The position numbers and the translations under genes were made by a program. The notes beneath the pieces were generated by a model, which was given only the letters and a program-made list of their open reading frames with translations, was not told the origin of the DNA and did no database searches. This document shows, one piece after another, positions 1 through 13,600 of a DNA stretch of 64,000 nt. Each line of letters begins with the position of its first letter. The first letter of the stretch is position 1. Origin of the DNA: Allium sativum (lineage: Eukaryota; Streptophyta; Magnoliopsida; Asparagales; Amaryllidaceae); NCBI GenBank assembly GCA_030737875.1, contig CM060921.1:398700192-398764191 (forward strand), in the 5' to 3' direction.

Positions 1-73
1 AAACCAACATCAGATTAATATCCAGGAGACAACTCATCTTATCTATTTTCCATTTAGTTTCTAATTTTATATA

Positions 74-267
74 TGATAAAGATGTAAATTTTATTATTAA
101 AATATTTTGTTCAACACATGACCAATCTCAACGGATGAGTACAGTCAACACATGAACCTTTATTTTATAATGATAAAGATATAAATTTTATTGTTAAAAT
201 ATTTCGTTCAACAAATGACTAATCTCAACGGATGAGTACAGTCAACACATGAACCTTTATTTTATAA
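74..267. repeat. 97-bp direct duplication
   Basis: Two adjacent copies of a 97-bp unit begin at 74 and 171 (gataaagat...). Both contain 'ctcaacggatgagtacagtc'. They differ at only a few positions, so this is a local tandem duplication inside LTR E1. Confidence 0.85.
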
Positions 268-999
268 TATTCTTTATCTTCTAAATTGGAATGAGGCCCA
301 ATCAATCACCATATAATGTTAATTATATGGATTCCATACAACACATGTATATAATAGCAATGACAAACAATCAACCATCATCCAAAGTGCACCACACAAC
401 TGCATAAGCATCAAATATGAATAATTAACGCTTACACAGCCTGTCGACCAATCGATCGACATACAATTAAATAATTGGGATTAGTGTACGCCAAATATCA
501 TCCCAACACCCGTGTGGGGTTTCAAATCAACAAACACATATTTTTGTTTGTGCAGTTGGGCGATATGTAAAATTTATCGACCCAATCAATATCAGTCAAA
601 TCAGTGTATATAAACAAATCGGCCGATTTGTTTATAAATATTTATTTATTCACTTTCACGTCAAAAATTATATTTTTAACGATAAAATATTTTAACTATA
701 TAAATATTTTATTTCCTTTCAACACATTAATTTATATTATCGATTTCACATCAACAACACAAACAAATTTCACAACACATCAAACAAGCATACAAGCCAT
801 CCATGGTCTGTGGATGACGGGTGTCGGGTGCTGCTAAGCACCGTCTGCATCCTAGTATATATATATAACTAGAAAAAGAAATTGAAGAGTGATAAATTCT
901 CACCAATAGCTATCCCAATTCCACGACACTTCCTATGTAGAAATCTTCGTCGTTTTCTCCCTTTGTCACTTTCGTTGCCCGTAGCCACTACATATATAA

Positions 1000-1440
1000 A
1001 AATCACATTTTTACTTCGCTATTCAATATATAAAAATTATATTTTTAATACTCACATACAATAAAAATTATATTTTTATTCTTTCTATAATAAAAAAAGT
1101 CGAATTTTTATAATCGCTACTATACAAAGATCGAATTTTTATTTTCATTCCTTCATGATAAAAATAAATTCATATTTTTATTTCACTTCCTATACTATAA
1201 AGATTATATTTTTATTATCCTCCACATATAAAAATCGTATTTTTATATTTTCTATCTTATGAAAATTATATTTTTAATACTCACAAACAATAAAAATTAT
1301 ATTTTTATTCGACTAAAATTCATATCTTCTTCTAATCAAAGATTATATTTCTAATTTGCTACTAACTATATAAAGATAACATTTTTAATTAAGCTACTAA
1401 CCTATAAAGATAACATTTTTAATTAGCTACTAACCTTATT
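1000..1440. repeat. Degenerate AAAAATNATATTTTT array in LTR E1
   Basis: About a dozen loosely spaced copies of a near-palindromic AAAAATNATATTTTT motif are separated by 10-25 variable bases. The same array occurs at 19670-20175 in copy E2, so it belongs to the family. In element orientation it lies downstream of the predicted splice donor (minus strand, 1519-1524). Confidence 0.7.
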
Positions 1441-1903
1441 ATTTTAAACACAGTTAAAAACTGAAAATAAAAATTCAATTTAGATGTATATTAAAAATTA
1501 AATAAAAACAAATGAAATACTCACATTTCATTGAGAAAAAATAATGGATATAGGCCGCTGGGGCGCTGTAGGGTTGTGGAGTCACCGGGTTTGCTTGCGT
1601 CGGTCATCAGAGGAAGAGGGAGGAACGGCGGAGTTGACTAAGGGGAGGGCGGCGCCGGTCTAAATGGGAAGTGGCTAGGTTTTCTTCGCGGATTGGTGTT
1701 TTTCAGAACGGTGGAAGAGGAGAGAAGAAAGGCGTCGGTGCAGTGGAGGAAGTGGCGGAGGTCGGGCTTCCATCGAGGCGGCGCGGTGGCCCTAGCGCGG
1801 CGGCGCCTGCTCGCGACGTGGAGGAGCGGGATCGATGCTTCTTTTGTTTTGTTTTTTTTTTCTACGGTTGAATCGGGGAGAGAGAAGGAGAGTAAAGGGG
1901 GGC

Positions 1904-1911
1904 CTTTTATA
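1904..1911 (-). promoter_or_regulatory. TATA box of LTR E1
   Basis: The minus strand reads TATAAAAG, followed by a pyrimidine-rich start region and a GC-rich segment (about 1880-1540). That segment ends at a GTGAGT 5' splice-site match (minus, 1519-1524). This spacing recurs in the other LTR families here. Confidence 0.5.
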
Positions 1912-2800
1912 AAAATATATTATATTATATTATATTTTAATCTCCAGAGTTGACTTTTCATTTGAACTCAGAATCGAACCCACCGACTATGGTCCCTTGT
2001 GTTTTACCCCCATTTCGAACACAATGGGATATGTATCGTAGGCTGATTCGATTGTTACAATCAGTTTCCGTTAAAATAAACATATAACTCTATATATTGA
2101 ATTTTAACGCGTATTTCAATTTACCGGGGTCACATACGAACTCTATAAATTCCAGAAAAATATTTTCTAGCTTTGTATTGACGATATGGTCCTAACAAAA
2201 CTAGTTTCGTCGAATTCTGAGACCATTGGAAAAATGGCCATTTTCCAGTCGATTAAAATCAACTGAAACTGGTCAAACGCGTTTTCCTTTGCCATGCTCA
2301 CATATTGATTCGAAAAATTATGAAATCTGAAACCTAGAGATAATTTGACACTGCGGATCCAAAAAAAGTGGTTTCGTCAAAATCCGAGGTCATTTGCGAA
2401 ATTCCCATTTTTAAGGGCCTGAATTCCATAGCGACTATTCAGAATTTTCAACTGGACATATCTTTTGATTCCCGCTATGAAATTTTGATTTTTCGGATTC
2501 GTTGGAAAGATATCATCAGTTAGATCCTAATGTTTTTGGTTTCTCCAAAATCCGGATTGTTTTGCACCCGGTACATTCAATTGAAGTTTGAAATCGAATT
2601 ATCGGACTACTGCGCCATTTTCAATTCTATTTATAATTATTTATATTCTAACGACGGCGTATATAATATATATGTTTGAATTCCATTCAAAATAAATTTC
2701 ACGTCGATATTATTTAAAATAATTCATTTTTAATGTTCAAACTTCGCTAAAATTGCCAAAATAAAATTTTTAAACTGGCCCAGATTTTCGGGTTGTTACA

Positions 2801-3794
2801 TGACTTCACCTTGTTTTTGAACTGATCTCATCCTTTCATCATTCTTATGTGTCACCTGATAGGTTACAATAACGTTGGTAATAATTCAAATAATATTTAA
2901 ATTATATTTACATTATAAACAATGATTAGCATCAAGTAACACATCGCCGTTACCCAAGTTATTGTAATGTCAATGATTCGATATTACCTTTCCTGTAACC
3001 AGTATCTCAACGCAATATGATCCTTTTAACTAATATATCCAAGATTAAACTTGAGGCATGGAACATATCATCCTCTTTATTATTTAATCCTTTTATCTTG
3101 ATCGATGAGTAGATTATTAAAAAAAACTATATTTGAGCACGACCATGCATTTTATGATCTCATTTAATTAAGAGGCTAACGGATATCATTACGTATACCT
3201 TATAGGGTTAAATTCCATCTAGATCACTCATAATTTTTAGTCGATTCGAGATGTATTCGATAATCACCTATATCATCTACTCGATTAAAAGCTACTTCTA
3301 ATGATATCAAAACACAAATATCCTCTAATAAAATTATAATGATTTCAAGTCAGAGGACCATTACATTACTGTCACTATGAGAATAACTTATGATACTGTT
3401 ATTCCATGTGGTTTTCTCATATTAGTTTAGACCAATACGTTATTCTCTAATACGTATTTATGTATTGACATTTATATCACGTATATAAATAATAAATGAG
3501 ATATGATTATCTGTCAATCAACATACTAGTCTCAATGTTTTTTTGTTGTCCAATAAAACTTGACTAGGGACGTTTAAGAATTATAAAACTTAATATATAA
3601 TCTCATGTTAAATCACATACTTGAATTATATATATAACTCTGTATTATTATTCTAAGGACTTCTATCATGTTAATATTTATATTACGTAGTAAATATAAC
3701 ATAACAAAAATTTTGTTCCAAACAAAATAAAAACATCAACGATGTCATTATTGTTCACATCAAACAGATTGCCTCTAGGGAACAAACTCTAACA
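2801..3794 (-). mobile_element. Copia-like LTR fragment
   Basis: The minus strand starts TGTTAGAGTTTGTTCCCTAG at 3794, a typical plant LTR start, and runs AT-rich without coding potential to the E LTR end at 2800. Its right edge interrupts the G LTR: the base after it (3795) aligns with 54439 of the uninterrupted G segment. The left terminus is not recognisable, so it is probably cut by the E insertion. Assignment to Ty1/copia rests only on the LTR start; the rest of the element is not visible. Confidence 0.45.
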
Positions 3795-4728
3795 AGAGGT
3801 TCAAAAGGTGGGGGCGTTCCGGCGGAGTCATGAGCGTGCATGGGTCCGGAAGTGGAAAATAAGACGTCAAAGTACCTACGGATACTTGCTATGGACCGAA
3901 TTTGCCGGGTTAGGGAGGATACATCCTACTGCCAGGGCGGACACAGGATATTCGGGAAATAGGGAGCTGATCACTTGGGTAGTTATTAGGTTAACCCTAG
4001 TCTTGTTGGTTTATATCTTGTTGGAGGGTATGCCTAATCTTATTGTTAATCTTGTTGTTAACCTTATGGTTAAACTGTTAGGTTAAACACCTAATTGGGT
4101 TGAACTATTATACTAGTATGTTATAGTAGAAGTGTAAAAGAGCCAATCTACTTAATCTGATTTCTAGTATCATCCTTGTTTGTTTGTATAAGAATTGTTA
4201 GTCCTCGATATTAGTTTATATGAGCTATTGTTCACGTTTAGATATGTATAGACATCTACCCTTATATGTTGCTAGAACAACTGTTTACCTGTTTTACTTA
4301 ACTTAGTAAGTCGGGTTGTTAATCCCAGTAGCTCACCAGGCTTTATGTCTAACCCGTTTACTTTCTTCCTTTCTCTTTCTTTCCTCCCAGACTTACAAGG
4401 AGTTAGTGTATAGTTCTTTGTTAGCTTTATCATGATGGGTTTCTACAAAATGGATTTACGCCTGCTCTCTTTTCAAGGTAAGGTTGTATCTTTTGACTAT
4501 ATTTGGGGATAATATTATTTTACTCTGATATTGTTTTGACTATGGTTTTGAGGCATGACATTTTGTAACTGTTTGGTTAAATGAAAGCTTTCTTCCGCTG
4601 TAAATTTATTTCCATGTCTTGTGAAATCTTAGTCTCTGTGATGATTTTCTGCCTTTATGCCTACAATGCTCCATACTTTCTTAATTAAATCCTTATACGG
4701 GTGACATTAAGGAATGTGTGGCGTTACA
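3795..4728 (+). mobile_element. 5' LTR of element G, 3' portion
   Basis: The segment from 3795 to about 4382 aligns with 54439-55020 (both read 'agaggttcaaaaggtggg', then 'gagtcatgagcgtgcatgg'). It continues to the terminus GTGTGGCGTTACA at 4728, directly followed by a PBS. The 5' part of this LTR is missing because of the copia-like insertion. A short ORF through 3808-4086 lies wholly in LTR sequence and is not considered a gene. Confidence 0.8.
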
Positions 4729-4730
4729 TT

Positions 4731-4742
4731 TGGTATAAGAGC
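4731..4742 (+). other. Primer-binding site of G
   Basis: TGGTATAAGAGC lies two bases after the LTR end. It differs at one position from the plant initiator Met-tRNA PBS, TGGTATCAGAGC. It fixes the strand and the 5' LTR boundary. Confidence 0.8.
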
Positions 4743-6686
4743 CGAAGGTTACCAAGATCACTAAAGTTTTGTTTTAAAAGAAAGAATTTTCAAAAGAAAA
4801 CGTATTTCTCAAAAATCAAAAGTTATTTTGAAAATAAAGTATCTCCCATAGTCGGTTACAACCTTCCTTTAACCCTTTCTAAATATTTATCTTTTAGTTG
4901 AGTTATAAGGTTATAAGGCATTCTATTTAAGCTTTCCTTTATAAGTTAAAATTAGAACAATGGACAAACCTGTTTAGCTTAGTAGTTGGAAAGAGTCGAT
5001 GTTTAAAGGGAAATTTTGGCTAGATGGATCATAAAAGGGGCTAATCATGGATGGAACTACCTTATTAGTTTAGTGGAAAAAAAACCTAGATTAATTGTTT
5101 AATAAAAGGGAGTGTATTTCCATAGTCTAGTTTAACGTAGAAAACATTATTTAAGAATGAAAAGGGTTGGTGTGGAATAAGAGTTTTATCGTGTTGCGCA
5201 TTAACCGCCAATCATGGGTTTCTATAAAATATATTTTCTGAAGATATGGAAATAGATTTTTATACGTTTTCAGTAACCAATTAATTAGGGAACTTCCAAA
5301 AAGGTGAATTTAAGGATGGAAAGTAAAAAAATCAACATGAGTATATTAATATCTAAAGGATTATGAGGGAGGGTGTTGATCAAGAATGGTTAGGGAAAGG
5401 GAAAAGATTAGTGAAAGAAAGATTTTTATATGTCTTTAGTTCTTTCTAGTTTTCCTATTTGGTTTAGAAATATTTTGCCCTTTTTCTTTTGATAGCAATA
5501 GTGATTGTTTTGTACTTAGGCCCAGTGGTAGTTTCTGAACCCCGTAAGGATCGACTTGGTTATCTGTTTTTCTGTGGTAATCAGGGTTGAAATTAAAATC
5601 TTATTATGTGGGGGCATATATGAGGTTGCCATGATTAAGCCTTATGACATAGGGACTTGTAGGGTGAAGTTACGAGCCTAGTATCTGTTAAGCATTTCTG
5701 GAGTTGTTTTGACTGTAAGAAGAAACTAGTTGGGCTAGGAATAGTTTTTGAGACTTCATGTGAACCGAATTGTTAGTCATGTTGGTATTCTTAGTATCGG
5801 TTCAGTTCTCTTTGTATTTTGCATGTTTCGAATAATAAAGTGATTGAAAGACTATCTCTATGAGAGAGAAGGAGAAATTGGTTTTCGGATCTGTTTTAGG
5901 GGAATGCTTGTAGCAATTGTGGATAAAGCACATGGTGTAAGTGAGGATTGAGTTTCATGATTTTGAGTAGAATCTTTCCTAATTATGGGAAAAAAGTGCG
6001 ACTTTACTTGTAAGATTATGGTAAGATTTTGGATTAGTCCCCAAAGTAACTAAGATAAATAAGATGAAAGAGCTTCACTAAGGGATTCAAGTTTCTTACC
6101 CGCATTCCTTTGACAAGTATTTTTCTTCTTTGATGTTCTATCTATCGCCTCTTCCTTTGATTAGTGGATTTCCTTTAGTATATCCTTGGAAAGTGTAGAT
6201 CTTAGGAGTTGAGCTTATAGAAGGTAGGATATGGTTGAAACATGTGTTTGAGACATGTTATGTTTGGTGGATGCAAGTGTTTGCTAGTGGTTGCCAGTAG
6301 ACGCATATTCACACACATTAGGCACTAGATCGGCTCAAACACTTACATATTGCATATGGATGTCTGTGCATTTTTTTTATGAATGAAAAATGGTTGACTC
6401 ATCACATGGATGTTGCATATTGGTGGTGGTTGTGCACACATATAGAATTTATACGTATCATTAGAATTTTTTTGCATACATATTGCATACATGGAACAGA
6501 CGTATATTGCATTAAGGAGGTCGACTGAATCAGTAGACTTCCTGATTTCTGCATTAGTGCAAGTACATTTACACACACAATTTCATATGTTCATACAAGC
6601 ATTAGAAATTCTTAAGGACTATGGATGCATGTGGTTGATGGATGAGTAGATGGTTCTCGAAATTATAACATTCTTCTTAACTTGGA

Positions 6687-6721
6687 GATTTCGAGGACGA
6701 AATCCTTTAAGGAGGGAAGAA
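6687..6721 (+). other. PPT of G with preceding hairpin
   Basis: The purine run AAGGAGGGAAGAA (6709-6721) sits immediately before the LTR start TGTAATAATCC. Just upstream, GATTTCG (6687-6693) and CGAAATC (6698-6704) form a perfect 7-bp stem. An equivalent hairpin precedes the PPT of B and I. Confidence 0.75.
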
Positions 6722-6849
6722 TGTAATAATCCAAATTTTTAATAATTAATAGGTTAATTAATTAATGGGTTAATCAATGGATTAATTAATTAATTAACGA
6801 AGGAAAAATTAAATATGTGCAAGAAAATGAAGAGAAAATGTAATAAAGT

Positions 6850-7510
6850 GCATGCAATATATGCACTAAAGAGGAAATTAATACAAAGACATGCATGCAA
6901 TACAATTAAGTGCATGTAATAATGTTAAAAAGGGAATGTATTAATTAGAAAAGAGAGAAAGAGAGAGAAGAATGCATGCATGTAAAGAAGAAAAATTAAT
7001 ACAGTAATAAATGCATGCATTGAAAAGAAGGGATAAGATTAGGCTACATGCAATGTTTTAAAAAAAAATGCATGCAATTAATGCACACGGTAAAAAGAGA
7101 GAAACATTAATGCAATTAAAGGAAGGCATGCATATAAATGGTTTAAAAAGAACAAAGAATAAATGAATTAAAGAAATGCATACGTTAAAAAGAAAATAGC
7201 ATGCATTAATAAAAGTGAAACATGGTAATGCATGCAAATATATAAAAGGGGATATATGTGTACATAATGTTTGAAATTCAAAACTAATGGAAAGATAATG
7301 CATGCGTTAAAAGAAGAAAGTAATATGTGAATTAATGCAATGAATTGATTGAAATAAGGAAAATGAAAACATGGTGAAATGATTGCATTAAATAAAAAGA
7401 CCAGGCATGCAAAAATAAAGGAAGATGTGTATATTTCTATGCATATAACATTTGAAATTCAAAAGTAAAGGATTAATGGCATGCAAAAGATAACAGAAGA
7501 CAAAGATAGA
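6850..7510. repeat. GCATGC/ATGCAT palindrome cluster in LTR G
   Basis: At least a dozen GCATGC or ATGCAT palindromes occur in about 660 bp (for example near 6852, 6893, 6973, 7010, 7072, 7125, 7198, 7230, 7292). They are embedded in purine-rich sequence upstream of the TATA box. The density is far above that of flanking DNA. Confidence 0.75.
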
Positions 7511-7741
7511 CATGCACTTGAAAATGGCACGATTAGTTAAAGAAAGGTAAAACAAGAAAGAATTGAACGTTTAAAAAAATAAACATTGCAAACATTAAAA
7601 TAAGACGATATAATGTTCTATTTATTTATCATTCTGAACCTAGACTATTTCATATACATAATACGCTTGTTGACTTAGCGCTATATGTATTATTTGGATT
7701 AAAAACCTAATATCTAAAGGTTAGAATTATCTCTGTACACC

Positions 7742-7749
7742 TATAAATA
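7742..7749 (+). promoter_or_regulatory. TATA box of LTR G
   Basis: TATAAATA is followed by a C/T-rich start region and a roughly 200-bp leader ending at ATG|GTGAGT (donor at 7974-7979). This is the clearest promoter on the left side of the window. Confidence 0.65.
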
Positions 7750-8404
7750 AGTGGCTCTCTCCCAATCCATTACACACAATACGTCTTCATACTCTCTGCC
7801 TCCAATCTATTCTGAAATAAAAATATATGCAACGGGGGGATACTGCTGAAGCTTAAATCTACAGAGATAATTCAAATACAAGACTTGCATACAATTAAAA
7901 AGATTAAAAGTGGACTTTCTTCTACAACAACTATTTAGAAGATTTTCTAAATCTGAAAATATGGTGAGTCTACTGTGATTATTCAGATTTCTTCTAAGTT
8001 AAAGTAAAATAGATATAATAGTTGTTGTAGTAGTTTAATTGACAACAGATATATTTTTGAAAAGTAATTAATGCCTATAAGATTATATGTTATTCTTTTT
8101 CCTGCTTGTATGTACATCTCTTCCTTATCCCCTTTCTATTGTTTGTTTAGCTATAGTATTATATGCCTTGCGTAGAACTGAAAAGTGTGGAATAACATTA
8201 AAAAAAAGGGAAAGTTGGACATATTAGAATTTATGCTATAAATCGGGGTCTATCAAAAGGAATAATATGTAGGCATCGAATAGGATGGAATTTTGTTGCT
8301 AATGTGTAAACACAAATTTGACATTAATTGTGAACATATTAATATGCATTGATAGGTGGACTTTTATTTGACATTAATTTGTAAATATTTCAAAAAACAA
8401 CATT

Positions 8405-8649
8405 GATTTGAGAAATGTAAAATATGCATATAGGTTGCCATTTAAGAAATCTTAAATGAAATTATGAATTTAAGATATGTAAAATATACATATAGGTTGT
8501 CATTTGAGAAATGAAATTATGCATTTGAGAAATGTAAAATATGGATATAGGTTGTCATTTAAGAAATGAAATTGTGCATTTAAGAAATGCAAAATATGCA
8601 TATAGGTTGTCATTTAAGAAATTAAATTATGCATTTGAGAAATGTAAAA
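8405..8649. repeat. ~55-58-bp minisatellite in LTR G
   Basis: There are four to five units of the form 'tttgagaaatgtaaaatatg...ataggttgtcatttaag'. The last unit is cut at 'aatgtaaaa' by the E LTR start, which marks the insertion point inside the array. Confidence 0.85.
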
Positions 8650-9914
8650 TGTGACGACCCGAACTTCCCCGGTCTCCGAAGAGAAGAGAAAGAATGGATT
8701 GTCTGAGAATAAGACAAATCAGAACACAAACAGAAGAACATTTCATTACTAATTACAACAATTTACATCAGAGTAAAAGAATATACAAAGTATGAACAAA
8801 TAATATACATTTGATAAATATCAGAGATTTACAAATTGCAGAGCAGCGGAAAATTATACAAAACAAAACTGAAAAGAATACACGGATACAGAGCTTTCTG
8901 AATATCATTCCAGCTGTAAACCAGGATCCTATGAATATAAATCTGCAAAACCAAAACTACTAGCTGTCCGTGTGGAAAATAGGGGCACCCAGAGTTTATG
9001 TTAAAACAATAAACTCCAGGTCAGTCATGTAACTGGTGTGAGAACTAAAACAGTTACAAAATCTTTACTTTATAAATAAAGTAAATCAAGGGACCACGCT
9101 GTATAACATGGAATGGGTTTCCTCCCAAGAATACCAGTGCATAGGATAAACAACGCAATGCTTTTTGGAAAAATGAAGCTATTATAAGACCCAGGTCCCA
9201 TCACACAATGCAATGCAACGCAAGCCGGAGGATAGAGTTTTCCCTTATAATAGTCAAACATGCTTGGTACATTTAAAACAAATCATTTGATAGTAATGCA
9301 TAGTGTATAAAACAACTTCAAATATAAATGTATCAATCATAGACGGCATAGGTACCATCTATCATGTCGTCAATACTAGGCTCTACAATCAAAACCGCAC
9401 AGTCATGTATTGGAAGTTGGATTTCCATCTGTGAACCAAAGCAAGGGATCGTCCTTACCGCTTTGAGACTCTCTAGCCCAATCCTTAGGATCAGAGCTCG
9501 AGTGACCCTTGGATCGTCAGGGCCAGTCCACACGAAGTGGATTAAAATGCCTGAACAATACGTTTCCCCGCCCTTTGGGGCGTAAATGAGCCAGATGACT
9601 CAATATCCATCGGCTCCGTTGTAACTGATATATCTGAGGCGCCTCTCTATCCATCATCCACATAAGTAAAACGTCTGGGCTTGCAAAACCCTGACACCAC
9701 TCCTAGCTAGAAGGAAACGCATGTCCTCCCTGAGGTTCTCTCCCGTTTCTGGTTCACACCGGGGTGTGAGGCTCGCAAATTAACGCTATACACAAAGCTA
9801 TGATATAGTAAAGCCATGCTTTGATCATCAACCACAAGACACTGCTTTTCAACAGAAGCCTTGATCATTTTCATCTCAGCATGCTACACAGGCAATTCAC
9901 GCCATGCACCTGAT

Positions 9915-10160
9915 GTCTATCAATCACACAGAATGAAATCCGATGTCAGACACACATCCATTTACAAGTTCGTTCTGGGTCTGAACGAAACCAGAGGCAC
10001 CTTATTTCTCGTCCCATATGTCCGATACAGGAGAGAAGTCTATCAATCACACAGAATGAAATCCAATGTCAGACACACATCCATTTACAAGTTCATTCTG
10101 GGTCTGAATGAAACTGGAGGCACCTTATTTCTCGTCCCATATTTCCAATACAGGAGAGAA
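9915..10160. repeat. 123-bp tandem duplication in LTR E2
   Basis: Two copies of a 123-bp unit start at 9915 and 10038 ('gtctatcaatcacacagaatg'). The period is a multiple of three, so a 121-codon open frame (9861-10226) runs through both copies; this is explained by the duplication. Confidence 0.85.
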
Positions 10161-10619
10161 GTCATCGCATATCCGATCGATCTCCAAGTATGTCTCGACG
10201 ATTACCACTTATTACCTCGTCTCTAGTGTACAGCCCAATCAAGACATCCATAATCATCCAAACGATGTGAAGACCTCCGGTCTTCAACCACCGTCTTCAT
10301 CGTCGACTTATCGTCGAATCAGTTATTCAGAATGGGTATAAACCCAGCCTTTCCGAATAATTCGTGTATATAATAAACAAGTGCTATAAAAACACAACAT
10401 ACGCCTCATTCCAATTATGAATATTCTTTTGTTTAAATATTCATATCCTTTGGGAAAGGTTCTCATTAATTTTATCAAAGATAAATTCTTCAAATTTATT
10501 CTTTAATCTTCCTTAGGATTTCAATTGTAAATCAAATTAAGGTTTATCAACTAGTCGGGATTAGCAAACCTTACTGAAGTAATTATTTGTTTAATTTCCC
10601 AATCCCAACCTATTTATCC

Positions 10620-13600
10620 TGTAATGACCCACATTGGCAGAGGTATTATAATTAATTTATTTAATTATATAAATGGTGGTTTAGTGAATTAAATGGTCGT
10701 AGAATTAAATAATGATGAATATTTAATTAAAATAATAAATTAAATAATATATTAAATTCTGAAATAATCAGAATTGGCTGAAATGGCGATATGGTGTGAA
10801 CTGGATCATCTGTGATATTTAATTCAGCTTGGAATTGAAATTGAATAACAAATATATTATATAAACGACAGTTTAAACGTATAATTATATTATAATTAAA
10901 ATCGAGCTCGAAATGGCGCTGCAGTTCGTAAATTGGCGATTCGAACTTCAACTGAATGTACAAGATTTGTTTTAAGCCGGATTTCTGTGAAACAAGAAAC
11001 GTGTGGAGCTGGTGGAGTATATCTTTCTAGTGGAAGAGAAAAATCGGGATTTCGTCGTGTAGATTTTGAGATACGTCCAAATCAAAATTTAGAAAAGTCG
11101 CTGTGGAATTCCTTTATAATTTATAAAGGAATTATTTATATTTTAAAAAGGGATTTCAATATAAATCGAATATCGGGTTGACCCAGAAGTGAATATCAAG
11201 TTAGAAATCCATACAGGATTATTCTGGAGCTGTATGGTATTCCACTGTGAATATATACGATAATATAAATTTATTTATATTTAATTTAATTTTATTTAAA
11301 TATATTTATATATTTAAATAGGTCATCCAAAGCGTTAAAAATAGCCAGTTTTGCAAACGACCTCAGAATTCGATGAAACTAATTTTGTTGGATCCGCAAT
11401 GTCAAATAGTTGTTAGATTTCCAGTTTCGTGATTTTTAGAGTCACTGTGTGGTCGTACAGATTTTTAGAGTGAGAAACATTCAGTATTTCGATGGTTAAA
11501 AATACGTTGTGTGAGCATACGAAGTCGGAATTCGAAGAAACCAGTTTCGTTGGGACCGTAATGTCGAACTGTAGCTGCATGACCATTTTCGTTATTTTTG
11601 GGTATCATATATGATCATACATATTTTTAGAAGACGAATGGAGAAGCGATTCATTAAAATTGAATATTTTAATGAATATAAAAATAATATATTTTTTTCC
11701 TATAAAATAACCTCAGCACATCCTAAACCTAATTCTAACATTTCCAAAGTCAACCGATCAAAATACCACCGCTATTTTCGTCCAGGAAAATAAATATCGA
11801 TCTTCATAAATCCAACTAAATTCAAATAAAAACCCATAAATCCTTATACCAATATGTTTGTGATCTCGTCGGCTTCCACTTTGATTCTATCTATGATTTG
11901 TGGGTTTCGGTGATTCAAACGTATGTGGGTTTGTTGTTAACGTGAGCTAGGGTCGGAGATATCGAAGTACTGATGCATTGGTTTGGGTTTTAATGGCTAT
12001 ATTCGTGTTCGTCGAGGAGAATAGCATCAATTGGGAGAAAATGGGGTTGATCGACGTCAAAAAGGGTCGGACCTGTTCATCCAGGTACTGGGGTCGCGAC
12101 GGCCTAAGGGGAATCGAGTTGGACTTTCTGCTGTTGGAGAGAAAGAGTATCGGAAGAGGAGGACTGTGGCGTGTTTAGTTTGTTGAACGGTGGTGGAATG
12201 GAGGAGGAGATGGATCAGAAGTTGTGGAAATGGCCGTGTTTGAGTACTGGAATCACGAAGTGGTATTTCGGAAGATTTAGTATGAGAGCGGGTGGGCTTG
12301 GAGAGGGTTATTGGGCCGGATAGAAGGAAATAAGGTGAAGGCCCATAGATTTATTAATGTAGTTTTATTTTTAAATCTAAATAGTACGTTAACTTTAAAG
12401 AGTCGTAACTTTATCATATCTGGTCAGAATTTCGAACCGTAAGTTGCGTTGGGATCGTATGGATGGTGGCTATGCACTGGGACAGACTGGAAGTGGATCG
12501 GTGCTCGTTTGAATTTACGACGAATTAAATTGTTTGATTCAAATCAAACAAACAGTTTATCGTTCTTTAACGATGAACTGCCAATGTGAGTAAATTTCAC
12601 TAACTCTGAACAGTTTATAAATTCATGTAGTATTTTTAGAACTATTAAATGTTGGCTGATTGACTGTGTGTTGACTGTTTGATTGAACTGCTAGTCAGTT
12701 AGTTGAATTTCTATATTGATTCTGTTTAACAGAATATATCATATGGAACTGAAAGTGATGTTATCTATATTGTTTAACATCTGTGATGCAGGGAAACAGG
12801 TTGGAGGAACCCAACAGGGTTCCTCAACATTTATTTTACTGTTTTTCATATATTGTGATATATGATGTGATATATAATCTGTTGTCAATTATATGTGTTT
12901 GGACGATACTGATCATCGTGATTTGATATGTTGAATACCATAACATACCGAAATGTTGATAAGGGAATATTTTCAAAGTGATATTTGAAATAAAATATTT
13001 ATAAATGGAATATTTATAAATAAGAAATATTTATAAATTTGAATATTTATAAATAGGAGATATTTAGAAAAAGGGAAAACGTTATAAAAAGGAAACTGTT
13101 ATAAGAAGGAAATCATTTTTAAAGTTGAGAACCGTTACTAAAAGTAAATCTTTAAAATGAATAAATGTTGTTAAAAAGGAAATCTTTATAAAGCGAATAA
13201 AGGAGTTAAATCGAATATGGTATTCGAAAGGAGTTAAATCGAATATGGTATTCAAAAGTAGTAATCGAATTAGTTATTCGAAAGGAGTTAAATCGAATAT
13301 GGTATTCGAAAGTAGTAAATCGAATTAGTTATTCGAAAGGGGTTAGTCGAGTCGAGTCAGTTGAATAGAGTAATCGAATATTTGTTATTCGAATAAGAGT
13401 TAATCAGTTAGAGTTAAATCAATTAGAGTTAACCTGTTAGAGTTAACCAGATGGAGTGAATCAATTAGAGTTAACCAGTTGGAGTTAATCGATTAGAGTT
13501 AAAGCAAATAGAGTTAATCGAATATAGTTTATTCGAATAGAGTAAAGGAGTTAATCAAATATATAGTTTATTCGAATAGAATAAAGGAGTTAATCGAATA

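Larger units (their letters stand above)
1..2800 (-). mobile_element. LTR of family E, truncated by window start (copy E1)
   Basis: This is the terminal part of a very long LTR, read as minus-oriented by comparison with the E copy at 8650-21234. It ends in GGGTTGTTACA at 2800, a standard LTR terminus. From about position 265 it aligns with 18810-21234: both carry the GTGTGGGGTTT segment, an AAAAATNATATTTTT array, a GC-rich exon-like block and the block around 'accggggYcacatacg'. The first 60 bases also resemble 49424-49480 in family D, so D and E are related. The last 335 bases (2466-2800) are missing in the other E copy. No coding sequence is seen. Confidence 0.75.
4729..6721 (+). mobile_element. 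Internal region of non-autonomous element G
   Basis: About 2 kb lies between the 5' LTR end and the 3' LTR start. It begins with a PBS and ends with a PPT, but shows no gag, protease, RT or integrase motif in any frame. Its first ~120 bp resemble the leader of element B read on the minus strand (38566 downward). Its last ~480 bp resemble the B 3' non-coding region (33947-34440), including the run 'gtcgactgaatcagtagac' against B's 'gtctactaattcagttgac'. G is best read as an internally deleted or replaced relative of B that used B-like proteins in trans. Confidence 0.75.
6722..8649 (+). mobile_element. 3' LTR of element G, first segment
   Basis: The LTR starts TGTAATAATCC next to the PPT. It holds a GCATGC-rich stretch, a TATA box (7742-7749), a leader and a splice-donor match GTGAGT (7974-7979). 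It ends in a minisatellite cut by the E LTR at 8650. The remainder of this LTR appears to continue at 53777-55020. The order of landmarks is colinear with solo LTR H. No coding sequence is seen. Confidence 0.75.

Noticed and set aside
9861..10226. 121-codon ORF with an internal repeat of VYQSHRMKS type
   Set aside because: It is produced by a 123-bp tandem duplication in LTR E2, with a period divisible by three. There is no start context and no resemblance to a protein family.
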